Assembly (NCBI RefSeq): GCF_042681025.1
Contig: NZ_JBHUER010000010.1
Location: 124,001-188,000 of the forward strand
Reading direction: 5' to 3'
DNA length: 64,000 nt
From: Methylopila henanensis
Lineage (GTDB): Bacteria; Pseudomonadota; Alphaproteobacteria; Rhizobiales; Methylopilaceae
Shown: positions 54,527 through 62,321 of the stretch, one piece after another
Layout: each line of letters opens with the position of its first letter
How positions within the stretch are numbered: position 1 is the first letter of the stretch
Translations under genes and position numbers: made by a program
The notes under the pieces: model-generated
What the model saw: the letters and a program-made list of their open reading frames with translations, nothing else
Told to the model about the DNA's origin: nothing
Database searches by the model: none

Positions 54527-55048
54527 ATGGACAACCCTGCCCTTACGCCCTCGTCCATGTCCGAAGCCGCGTTCGTCGCCGCTTATGGCGGGGTCTACGA
54601 ACACTCGCCCTGGGTCGCGGAAGCGATCGCGGCGCAAGGGCTCACGGCCGCGGACGACGATCCCGCGCAGCTCGCCGCGCGCATGGCGGCCCTCGTCGAA
54701 GCCGCCGGCCGCGACCGCCAGCTCGCGCTGCTGCGGTTGCATCCGGAGCTCGTCGGCAAGCTCGGGGTCGGCGAGCGGCTGACGCCGGAATCGCAGCGCG
54801 AGCAGGCCTCCGCCCGGCTCGGGGAGTGCACGCCGGACGAGTTCGCCCGCTTTCACGCTCTCAACGACGCCTACAGCGCCCGCTTCGGCTTCCCCTTCAT
54901 CGTCGCCGTCACCGGGCTGACGCGGAGCGACATCCTCGCCGTGTTCGAGGCGCGCGTCGCCAACGCGCCGGAGGCCGAGTTCCGCACCGCGCTCGATCAG
55001 GTGCACCGTATCGCGGGCCTGCGGCTGGAGGCTCTCGCCAAGGCCTGA
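54527..55048 (+). CDS. uraD: OHCU decarboxylase
   Basis: A 173-residue helical protein with the catalytic His72 in LLRLHPELVGKLGVGERLTPESQREQASARL, then FHALNDAYSARFGFPFIVAVTGLTRSDIL. Decarboxylates 2-oxo-4-hydroxy-4-carboxy-5-ureidoimidazoline to S-allantoin, completing urate-to-allantoin with PuuD and UraH. No allantoinase or allantoicase gene lies in the window, so the fate of allantoin is elsewhere. First gene of the plus-strand xanthine-dehydrogenase arm. Confidence 0.93.
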   Translation: MDNPALTPSSMSEAAFVAAYGGVYEHSPWVAEAIAAQGLTAADDDPAQLAARMAALVEAAGRDRQLALLRLHPELVGKLGVGERLTPESQREQASARLGECTPDEFARFHALNDAYSARFGFPFIVAVTGLTRSDILAVFEARVANAPEAEFRTALDQVHRIAGLRLEALAKA

Positions 55049-55066
55049 CCGATCGGTCAAATCTGG
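55045..55066. promoter_or_regulatory. RutR-operator-like palindrome at the uraD stop codon
   Basis: A perfect 14-bp palindrome TGACCGATCGGTCA (55046-55059) overlaps the uraD TGA, extending to GGTCAA, one mismatch from TTGACC-N4-GGTCAA. It stands ~65 bp before the FAD-subunit start and repeats the uraH-upstream motif, which suggests an internal regulated promoter for the dehydrogenase genes. Confidence 0.55.
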
Positions 55067-55124
55067 CATGCGGTTTGCCACGGCCGTTTGCAGGCGGCCG
55101 ACAAGCGCCGGGGGAGCTCAAGGT

Positions 55125-55940
55125 TTGGACATCAACACCATCACCGACGTGGTGACGCGCCCCGACCGGAGCGCGCTCGCCGGCTGGCGCGCCGGCGACG
55201 CCTGGCTCGGCGGCGGCACTTGGCTCTATTCGGAGCCCCAGCCCGGCCTCGACCGGCTGATCGATCTCGCCGGCTTCGGCTGGGCGCCGATCGAGCTGAC
55301 CGAGGACGCGCTGACGGTCGCGGCGACCTGCACGATCCGCGCGCTCCACGATTTCGCGGCGCCGGCGGACTGGGCGTCCGCGCGGCTGATTCCGCAGTGC
55401 TGCGGCGCGCTGCTGGGCTCGTTCAAGATCTGGAACATGGCGACGGTCGGCGGCAACATGTGCCTCGCGCTTCCCGCGGGACCGATGACCTCGCTCGCCG
55501 CCGCGACCGACGCCACCTGCCTGATCTGGACGCCGGAGGGGGATGAGCGCCGCGTCAAGGCGGCCGACTTCGTCACCGGCGACCGCACGAACGCGCTCCG
55601 GCCGGGCGAACTGCTGCGGGCGATCGCCTTTCCCGTCGCGAGCTTCCGGGCGCGGTCTGCCTTCCGGCAGATCTCGCTCACGCCGCGCGGACGCTCGGCC
55701 GCGCTGCTGATCGGACTGCGTGACGGCCGAGGCGGGCTCGCGCTGACGATCACCGCCTCGACCCGGCGGCCGGTGCGGCTCGTCTTCGCGGAGAGGCCGG
55801 ACGCGGACGCCCTCGCCGGGGCGATCCAGAGCGCGGTCCCGCCCGCGCTCTGGCACGACGACGTCCACGGCCGCCCCGACTGGCGCCGGGCGCTGACCTT
55901 CCACCTCGCCGAAGACATCCGGGCCGAACTCGCGGCATGA
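55125..55940 (+). CDS. FAD-binding subunit of xanthine-dehydrogenase-like molybdoenzyme
   Basis: A 271-residue CO-dehydrogenase-flavoprotein-type subunit: WLGGGTWLYSEPQPGLDRLIDLAG for FAD, then LGSFKIWNMATVGGNMCLALPAGPM and GELLRAIAFP. It carries electrons from the Fe-S/Mo subunit to NAD or another acceptor. I favour TTG 55125 because GGGGAG lies eight bases upstream; ATG 55068 lacks an SD and adds 19 non-family residues. Its stop overlaps the next start by 4 bp (ATGA). Confidence 0.85.
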   Translation: MDINTITDVVTRPDRSALAGWRAGDAWLGGGTWLYSEPQPGLDRLIDLAGFGWAPIELTEDALTVAATCTIRALHDFAAPADWASARLIPQCCGALLGSFKIWNMATVGGNMCLALPAGPMTSLAAATDATCLIWTPEGDERRVKAADFVTGDRTNALRPGELLRAIAFPVASFRARSAFRQISLTPRGRSAALLIGLRDGRGGLALTITASTRRPVRLVFAERPDADALAGAIQSAVPPALWHDDVHGRPDWRRALTFHLAEDIRAELAA

Positions 55941-58630
55941 GCTTCACCGTCAACGGACAACACCTCGACGCGGTGCCCCGTCCGGGCCAGTGCCTGCGCA
56001 CCTACCTGCGCGAGCAGGGCTTCTTCGGCGTCAAGAAGGGCTGCGACGCGGGCGACTGCGGCGCCTGCACCGTGCATGTGGACGACGCGCCGGTGCACAG
56101 CTGCATCTTCCCCGCCCACCGGGCCGAAGGGCGCGCCGTCACTACGATCGAGGGCCTCGCCTCCTCCGACGGCGCGCTGTCGCCGACGCAGGAGCGCTTC
56201 GTCGCGGCGCAGGGCTTCCAGTGCGGCTTCTGCACCGCCGGCATGATCATGACCGCGTCGCGGCTGACCCCCGCGCAGCTCGACGATCTCCCCGGCGCGC
56301 TCAAGGGCAATCTCTGCCGCTGCACCGGCTACCGCGCGATCGAGGACGCGGTGCGCGGCGTCGCCCATGTGGAGGCCCCTCCCCCCGGCGCCGCGCCCGG
56401 CCGCAACGCGCCGGCCCCGGCGAGCCGGCGGATCGTGACCGGATCGGAGCCCTACACCTTTGACCTCGCGATGGAGGGCATGCTGCACATGAAGCTGCTG
56501 CGCTCCCCGCACCCGCACGCGCGAATCCTGTCGATCGACGCGTCGGAGGCCCTGGCCGTGCCCGGCGTGCGGCTGGTCCTGACCCACGAGGACGCGCCGG
56601 CGACGCTGATGTCGACCGGGCTGCACGAGCTCGACGCCGACGATCCGGCCGACATGCGCGTGCTCGACGACGTCGTGCGTTTCGTCGGCCAGCGGGTCGC
56701 GGCGGTGGTCGCGGACAGCGAGGCCGCGGCGGAGGCCGGCTGCCGCGCGATCCGCGTGACCTACGAGCTCTTGGCCCCCGTGTTCGACGCCGAGGCCGCG
56801 CTGCGCCCCGGCGCGCCGCTCGTCCATGACCGCCCCGGCCGCACGGACAACGTGGTCGCCGAGGTGCACGGCGACCTCGGCGACGCCGACGCCGGCTTCG
56901 CGGCGGCCACGGCGATCTATGAGGGCGTGTTCGAGAGCCACCGCATCCAGCACGTCCATCTTGAGACCCACGGCTCGCTGGCCTGGATCGGCGCGGACGG
57001 GCGGCTGAACGTGCGCACCAGCAGCCAAGTGCCGTTCCTCGCGCGCCGGCGCCTCGCATCCGTGCTCGGCCTGCCCGAGTCGCAGGTGCGGGTGATGTGC
57101 GCTCGCGTCGGCGGCGGTTTCGGCGGCAAGCAGGAGCTGCTGACCGAGGACGTCGTCGCGCTGGCGGCGCTGAAGCTCAACCGGCCGGTGAAGCTCGAAT
57201 TCACGCGCGAGGAACAGTTCACCGGCGCGACCGTCCGGCATCCCATGCGGGTGCGGGTGAAGCTCGGCGCCGCCGCGGACGGCGCGCTGACCGCGATCGA
57301 GATGGAGGTGCTGTCGAACACGGGCGCCTATGGCAATCACGGCGTCGGCGTGTTTTTCCACGGCTGCAACGAGAGCGTGGCGCTCTACCGCTGCGCCGCC
57401 AAGCGCGTCGAAGGCCACGTGGTCTACGCCAATGTCGTGCCGTCGGGCGCCTTCCGCGGCTACGGCCTGAGCCAGACCAACTTCGCGATCGAGTCCGCTA
57501 TGGACGAGCTGGCGCGCACGCTCGGGATCAGCCCCTACGAGATGCGCCGCATCAACGCGATCCGGCCGGGCGACGCCATGGTCGCCTTCGACGACCACCC
57601 GCACGACGTCGAATACGGCTCCTACGGCCTCGACCAGTGCCTCGACCTCGTCGAGGCGGCGATGGCGGAGGACCGCGGCGCGGCCGGCGCGCCGTCGCCC
57701 GACTGGCTGGTGGGCGAAGGCATGGCGATCGGCATGCTCGACACGATTCCGCCGCGCGGCCACTACGCCAACGCCGAAGCGCGGCTGACGGCGGCCGGCG
57801 CCTACGAGCTCGCGGTGGGCACCGCCGAGTTCGGCAACGGCTCGACCACCGTGCACGCGCAGCTCGCGGCCGCGGCGCTCAACACCACGCCCGACCGGAT
57901 CGCGATCGTGCAGTCCGACACCGACACCTCGGGTTATGACACCGGCGCGTTCGGATCGACCGGAACGGTCGTCGCCGGCAAGGCCGCGCACATCGCCGCG
58001 ATCGGGCTGCGCGCGGCGATCCAGAACGTCGCGGCGGAGCGTCTCGGCGTGACGCCGGAAGGATGTGAGCTTGTCGAGGACGGGGTGGCGGCCGGCAACG
58101 CCCGGCTGTCGCTGTCCGAGATCGGGTCGCCGGGCGGGCTGTCAGCCACTGGCTTTTCAGATGGCAGCCCGCGATCCGTGGCCTTCAACGTCCAGGCGTT
58201 CCGGGTCGCGGTGCACCGCGTCACGGGCGCGATCCGCATCCTGCGGAGCGTCCACGGCGCGGACGCTGGCGTGGTGATCAATCCGTTGCAGTGCCGCGGA
58301 CAGGTCGAGGGCGGGGTCGCGCAGGCGGTCGGCGCCGCCCTCTACGAGCATGTGGACATCGGCCCTGGCGGAGAGGTCGTCACGCGCACATTGCGCAACT
58401 ACCACATCCCCGCCTTCGCCGACGCGCCGCGCACCGAGGTGCTGTTCGCCGACACAAGCGACGCGCTTGGGCCGCTTGGCGCGAAGTCGATGAGCGAAAG
58501 CCCGTTCAACCCCGTCGCGGCGGCCCTCGCCAACGCGGTGAGGGACGCGACCGGCGAGCGGTTCTGCGCCCTGCCGCTGGCGGCCGACCGGATTTTTGAT
58601 CGGCTGTCGCGGCAGGACGGAGAAGCTTAA
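55937..58630 (+). CDS. Xanthine-dehydrogenase-like protein: 2Fe-2S domains fused to the molybdopterin subunit
   Basis: An 897-residue fusion. Residues 1-~150 bind two [2Fe-2S] clusters (Cys36, 41, 44, 56; then Cys96, 99, 127, 129). The remainder is the molybdenum cofactor domain with RVGGGFGGKQE, GAFRGYGLSQTNFAIESAMDELA, GTAEFGNGSTTVHAQ and the catalytic-Glu segment GAKSMSESPFNP. Most bacterial enzymes carry these parts on separate chains or with FAD between; here FAD is on the preceding gene. Context (guaD, uraD) suggests xanthine oxidation to urate, but motif deviations leave a related purine or methylxanthine substrate possible. Confidence 0.87.
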   Translation: MSFTVNGQHLDAVPRPGQCLRTYLREQGFFGVKKGCDAGDCGACTVHVDDAPVHSCIFPAHRAEGRAVTTIEGLASSDGALSPTQERFVAAQGFQCGFCTAGMIMTASRLTPAQLDDLPGALKGNLCRCTGYRAIEDAVRGVAHVEAPPPGAAPGRNAPAPASRRIVTGSEPYTFDLAMEGMLHMKLLRSPHPHARILSIDASEALAVPGVRLVLTHEDAPATLMSTGLHELDADDPADMRVLDDVVRFVGQRVAAVVADSEAAAEAGCRAIRVTYELLAPVFDAEAALRPGAPLVHDRPGRTDNVVAEVHGDLGDADAGFAAATAIYEGVFESHRIQHVHLETHGSLAWIGADGRLNVRTSSQVPFLARRRLASVLGLPESQVRVMCARVGGGFGGKQELLTEDVVALAALKLNRPVKLEFTREEQFTGATVRHPMRVRVKLGAAADGALTAIEMEVLSNTGAYGNHGVGVFFHGCNESVALYRCAAKRVEGHVVYANVVPSGAFRGYGLSQTNFAIESAMDELARTLGISPYEMRRINAIRPGDAMVAFDDHPHDVEYGSYGLDQCLDLVEAAMAEDRGAAGAPSPDWLVGEGMAIGMLDTIPPRGHYANAEARLTAAGAYELAVGTAEFGNGSTTVHAQLAAAALNTTPDRIAIVQSDTDTSGYDTGAFGSTGTVVAGKAAHIAAIGLRAAIQNVAAERLGVTPEGCELVEDGVAAGNARLSLSEIGSPGGLSATGFSDGSPRSVAFNVQAFRVAVHRVTGAIRILRSVHGADAGVVINPLQCRGQVEGGVAQAVGAALYEHVDIGPGGEVVTRTLRNYHIPAFADAPRTEVLFADTSDALGPLGAKSMSESPFNPVAAALANAVRDATGERFCALPLAADRIFDRLSRQDGEA

Positions 58631-58836
58631 CCCGCGCGGTGGTCCGCGGTGGTCTTCTGCTCGAAGCAGCGCTGCACGATGCCGCTGCGGGCGTAACCGG
58701 TCACTCCGTAGGAATCGGCCACCGCGTTGCACGCCGCGATGTTGCGCTGCTGGGTCGAAAGGCTGTCGGTCGCCGCGAAAGCCGGGGCCGCGAAGGGGAT
58801 CGCCGTTAAAGCGAGGATGAGTGCTGTCTTGCGCAT
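58627..58836 (-). CDS. Small exported protein, hypothetical
   Basis: A 69-residue protein with signal peptide MRKTALILALTAIPFAAPAFA and a mature part of ~48 residues with two Cys (ACNAVADSYG, VQRCFEQKT), probably one disulfide. No family recognised. Its TAA stop overlaps that of the converging dehydrogenase gene (TTAA). About 130 bp separates it from the GST-like gene upstream, so co-transcription is uncertain. Confidence 0.65.
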   Translation of the reverse strand: MRKTALILALTAIPFAAPAFAATDSLSTQQRNIAACNAVADSYGVTGYARSGIVQRCFEQKTTADHRAG

Positions 58837-58967
58837 TGCGCTTCTCCTAATCGTCTTGTGAGACGTTCGGCTGCACAATGCGCGGAGGCGCGGGGTGGTT
58901 CCCCTCTGAGACCGCAGAGGCGGCATGGAAGGCGCGCGTCCGGCGCATGGCGCGCCGGGCTTGCGGC

Positions 58968-59606
58968 TCAGCCCACGGGCGCGGCGGGGAACACGCCGGA
59001 CATGGTGACGAAGCCCGGCGTGCGGCGGAATCGCTCCGACCAGCGACGGATGGCCGGGTAGTCCCTGCGGTCGACGCCGCCCTCCTCCGACAGCATGACG
59101 GCCGGGAACGGCGCGAGGTCGGCGAGCGTCGGGTGGGGACCGTCGATCAGCCAGTCCTGCCCGGCCTGCTCCTGGAACCAGAGATGCTCGTCCATCTGGC
59201 GCATCAGCCGGTGCGCGCGCTCCTGCGCCAGCGGCAGGTCGGCGTCGACGAACATCGCGAGATGGCGCCGGGCGAGGCCGGAACTGTCCTCCAGTTCGCG
59301 CCCCACGGCCATCCACTGCGCGATCGCGCCGGCCCGCGCCGGATTCTGCGGCAGCCAGCGACGGCTTTCGTCGTAGGTCGCCGCGAGATGGATCAGGATC
59401 GCCTGCCAGTCCCAGAGCGCGAGGCCTCCGTCCTCCAGCACCGGCACGCGGCCGAGCGGGCTCAGCCGCCGGAACGCCGGCGCCTCGTTGGCCGCGCCGG
59501 GATAGACGTCGACGGGCCGCGACTCATGCGCCAGGCCGAGGAACCCCAGCATCAGCCGCGCCGCATAGGCCTCGGACGAGAGTTCGTAATCGTGGAGGAT
59601 CAGCAC
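58968..59606 (-). CDS. Glutathione S-transferase-like protein (NdmE-like)
   Basis: A 212-residue GST fold. The N-terminal thioredoxin-like half has LHDYELSSEAYAARLMLGFLGL and PLGRVPVLEDGG; the C-terminal helical domain has PTLADLAPFPAVML. The usual catalytic Ser/Cys region is not clearly kept. In Pseudomonas putida CBB5 the GST-like NdmE is a structural part of the NdmCDE 7-methylxanthine N7-demethylase. Here it directly follows the NdmD-like reductase (45 bp), the best clue to its role. A conventional GST remains possible. Confidence 0.8.
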   Translation of the reverse strand: MLILHDYELSSEAYAARLMLGFLGLAHESRPVDVYPGAANEAPAFRRLSPLGRVPVLEDGGLALWDWQAILIHLAATYDESRRWLPQNPARAGAIAQWMAVGRELEDSSGLARRHLAMFVDADLPLAQERAHRLMRQMDEHLWFQEQAGQDWLIDGPHPTLADLAPFPAVMLSEEGGVDRRDYPAIRRWSERFRRTPGFVTMSGVFPAAPVG

Positions 59607-59651
59607 GGGCGGCTCCGCCAGTCAGGACGTCGCGTCGAATGAGCGGGCATC

Positions 59652-61430
59652 TCAGAGGTCCAGCACGAGGCGCGGGGTGAGCGAGCGCGAGGTGCAGGGC
59701 GTCATGCAGGTGTCGCTGGCGCGCTCGGCCTTGGAGAGGAACACGTCTTGATGATCCGGTTTGCCCTCGAGCACCGTGGTGATGCACGTGCCGCAGGCGC
59801 CCTGCTCGCAGGAGGTCGGAACCGAGACGCCGTGCTCGCGCAGGACGTCGGTGATGGTGCGCCCTGCGGGGATCGCGACCGTGATCGCCGAACGCGCCAG
59901 CGCCACCTCGAAAGACGTGCTGTCGTCGACCGCCTTGGCGTTGCCGAAATGCTCGAAATGCACCGCGGAATCCGGCCAGCCGGCCTGCTCAGCGCGCGCG
60001 ACCGCGGCCTCGATCATCGGCGCCGGCCCGCAGACATAGACATGCGCGTCGTCGGCGCGGTTGGCGAGGATGGAGGCGATACGGTCGCCCGTCGAGGCCG
60101 GATCGAGCGCTATGTGCATCTGCACGGACGCGCCCAGCCCGCCGAGATCGTCCGCGAAGGGAGCGTGCTCGGCGGAACGCGCGAACAGGTGCAGCTCGAA
60201 CGGCCGCCCCGACGCCGCCAGCGCCTTCGCCATGGCGAGCAGCGGCGTGACGCCGATGCCGCCCGCGAGCAGCACATGACGGCCGCCGCCGCGCGCGAGG
60301 CGGAAATTGTCGTGCGGCGGGCTTACGGCCAGCAGGTCGCCCTCGCGCACCGCGTCATGGACCGCCGCCGAGCCGCCGAGGGATTGCGGCTCGCGCTTCA
60401 CGGCGACGACATAGGCGTCGCGCTCGGCCGGGCCGTTGGTCAGCGAATACTGCCGCACCAGACCGTTCGGCAGATGCAGGTCCACATGCGCGCCGGGCGC
60501 TGGGGGCGGCAGCGCGCCGGAGACCGGCTCCAGCCGCAGCGCGACGACGTCGGCCGCCACCCGCCATTTGCGCGCGACCCGCACCCGGATGGCCTCGCCG
60601 CTTGCGGCGCGCTCGCCGCCTGCGACGGTCGTGACCCGAGGCGAAAGCGGGATCTCGGCCTCTTCGACCGCGGCTGCCGCGTCGGGCTCCCGCGCGTCGG
60701 CGGCCTCCGCCTCCTCGCGCAAAGCGGTCAGCGCGGCGTTGTGCGCCTTGAGCGTCGCGACGCGCTCCGCCTCCGCGACGTCGCCGAGCAGAAGGCCGCG
60801 GATCACGCAGGCGCGCGCGGCGGTCGGCTGCACGAAGAACGCCGCGGTCTCCACCTCGCTGTCCCGTCGCCAGGACGCGCGCAGGGCGAACGCGCCGTCG
60901 GGCCGCAGATCGGTCGCCGGCTCCACGGCCTCGGCGCCGAGACGCGCGGCGTAGCTCCGGAGCGCCTCGACGACGCGCGACGCCGGCGCCGCGACCGGCA
61001 TCGGCCGCAGCGCGAGAGGCTCAGCCGTTTCGAGCTCCGGGATGACCGGCGGTTCGGCCAGCGGCTCGATCGCGGACCAGATCAGCCCGTAGCGCTCGAC
61101 CGAGCGGTAGACCCGGTTGCGGATCGTCCGCGCCGGGGCGTTGGCGGGATGCGCCGGGATGTAGAGGCAGCTCGCGTCGCCATTGGCGTAGCGCCAGCCG
61201 TGGTACTGGCACTTGAGCTCGGAGCCGAGATTGAGCCCGATCGACAGCCGCACCCCGCGGTGCAGGCAGCGGTTCTCCCAAACGTTGACCGCGCCGTCGT
61301 CGGCGCGCCAGACCGCGAATTCGAGCCCGAGAAGCTGTCCCTGGTAGACATGGCGGAAGGGAAGATCCCCGCTCGAGGCGACCGGGAACCAGAGCGCGCG
61401 AAGATCCTGCTGCATGATCGATCCGCTCAC
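59652..61430 (-). CDS. NdmD-like Rieske oxygenase reductase with its own Rieske domain
   Basis: A 592-residue protein. The N-terminal Rieske domain has Cys55-x-His57 (CLHRGVRLSIG) and Cys74-x2-His77 (CQYHGW), followed by the linker VERYGLIW and ~100 linker residues. A reductase follows with flavin motif RQYSLTNGP and NAD motif LLAGGIGVTPLL, then a C-terminal plant-type ferredoxin (CEQGACGTC ... C). This Rieske-flavin-NAD-ferredoxin order and length match NdmD, which supplies a Rieske cluster to Rieske-less oxygenase NdmC. GTG 61430 overlaps the preceding stop; ATG 61415 (MQQDLRALW) is an alternative. Confidence 0.87.
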   Translation of the reverse strand: MSGSIMQQDLRALWFPVASSGDLPFRHVYQGQLLGLEFAVWRADDGAVNVWENRCLHRGVRLSIGLNLGSELKCQYHGWRYANGDASCLYIPAHPANAPARTIRNRVYRSVERYGLIWSAIEPLAEPPVIPELETAEPLALRPMPVAAPASRVVEALRSYAARLGAEAVEPATDLRPDGAFALRASWRRDSEVETAAFFVQPTAARACVIRGLLLGDVAEAERVATLKAHNAALTALREEAEAADAREPDAAAAVEEAEIPLSPRVTTVAGGERAASGEAIRVRVARKWRVAADVVALRLEPVSGALPPPAPGAHVDLHLPNGLVRQYSLTNGPAERDAYVVAVKREPQSLGGSAAVHDAVREGDLLAVSPPHDNFRLARGGGRHVLLAGGIGVTPLLAMAKALAASGRPFELHLFARSAEHAPFADDLGGLGASVQMHIALDPASTGDRIASILANRADDAHVYVCGPAPMIEAAVARAEQAGWPDSAVHFEHFGNAKAVDDSTSFEVALARSAITVAIPAGRTITDVLREHGVSVPTSCEQGACGTCITTVLEGKPDHQDVFLSKAERASDTCMTPCTSRSLTPRLVLDL

Positions 61431-62287
61431 CCGCGCGCCGGGATGACGCCGTAGCCGACGCCCTTGGCCGAGAGCCAGCGCCGGTAGGCGATCGCGGACT
61501 TGTCGGCGCGGATCGGCGTCTCGGCCCGCGGGTCGAGCGGCAGCCGCTTCGGCACCTGGTTCTCGAGGATCGGCTTGTCCTGCGCGAAGATGGTCTGCTG
61601 GAAGTTGCGGAGATCGGCGTCGCTGCTGACGTCGTCGATCAGCGACAGCAGCATGTGCGCCCTGACCTGCTCCTCGCCGACCGGCTGCAGGAACAGCGCG
61701 ATCACGTCCTGCCGTCCCGGCGCGGCCGGGCTGGACTTGTAGAGCACCGAGCAGAACGGATGCGGCACCCGGTAGACATACTCGACCTCGATGCCAGCCT
61801 TGGCGCTTGCGGCCGCCATCGGCTGGTAGAACAGGCAGCCGGTCGCCAGCACCTCGTCGCGCTCGGCCGAGACCTCGACGTCGTAGTCCTTCACTTCGGT
61901 GTGCGGCTCCTCGCCGAGGATGCCGGTGTGCACGAAGGGGAAGTGGCCCATGTCGAGGAAATTCTCGATCGCGCGCGGCGCCGAGACCCTGACGCCGATG
62001 GTGGCGCCGTGCAGGTTGCGGCGGTCGGGCTCGGCGAACTCCGGCAGCGGGAACAGGTCGCCCTCGGGCGCGCCGACGCTGGCCCAGACATAGCCGTAGC
62101 GCTCGATCGTGGGCATCGCCGCCCCGTCCGCGCGCCGCGCGACCGCGGCGCCGTCTTCGCGCGCGACGGTGATCGGCTCGCCGAACAGGACCGTGGCGAC
62201 CCTGCGGCTCGCGGCGATCTCGTCGAGCGAGGACACCACCTGCCAGGCGTTCCGTTCGGCGGCGGACAGTGAAGAGGATTCGGTCAT
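61427..62287 (-). CDS. Rieske-less oxygenase catalytic subunit (NdmC-like), paralogue 2
   Basis: A 286-residue protein resembling the catalytic half of Rieske non-heme iron oxygenases. The iron site His115/His120 is in ENFLDMGHFPFVHTGILG, and the family end block is DPRAETPIRADKS. The Cys-x-His and Cys-x2-His Rieske motifs are absent: after ~55 residues it jumps straight to PTIERYGYVWASVG, the segment that normally follows the cluster. It must receive electrons from another Rieske domain, presumably that of the NdmD-like protein whose start it overlaps. ATG 62287 chosen. Substrate probably a methylxanthine or other purine. Confidence 0.83.
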   Translation of the reverse strand: MTESSSLSAAERNAWQVVSSLDEIAASRRVATVLFGEPITVAREDGAAVARRADGAAMPTIERYGYVWASVGAPEGDLFPLPEFAEPDRRNLHGATIGVRVSAPRAIENFLDMGHFPFVHTGILGEEPHTEVKDYDVEVSAERDEVLATGCLFYQPMAAASAKAGIEVEYVYRVPHPFCSVLYKSSPAAPGRQDVIALFLQPVGEEQVRAHMLLSLIDDVSSDADLRNFQQTIFAQDKPILENQVPKRLPLDPRAETPIRADKSAIAYRRWLSAKGVGYGVIPARG

Positions 62288-62321
62288 TGCGATCTTATCC
62301 AGATGCGTCGCGGAAGCCGGC

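Noticed and set aside
55226..57991. A 921-codon open frame on the minus strand opposite the molybdoenzyme genes
   Set aside because: Mirror-frame shadow of the FAD and Fe-S/Mo subunits; no domain, signal or start context.
55937..58630. CO dehydrogenase large subunit (CoxL)
   Set aside because: The CoxL active-site loop AYxCSFR is absent, the Fe-S domain is fused to the chain, and the neighbours are purine-catabolic.
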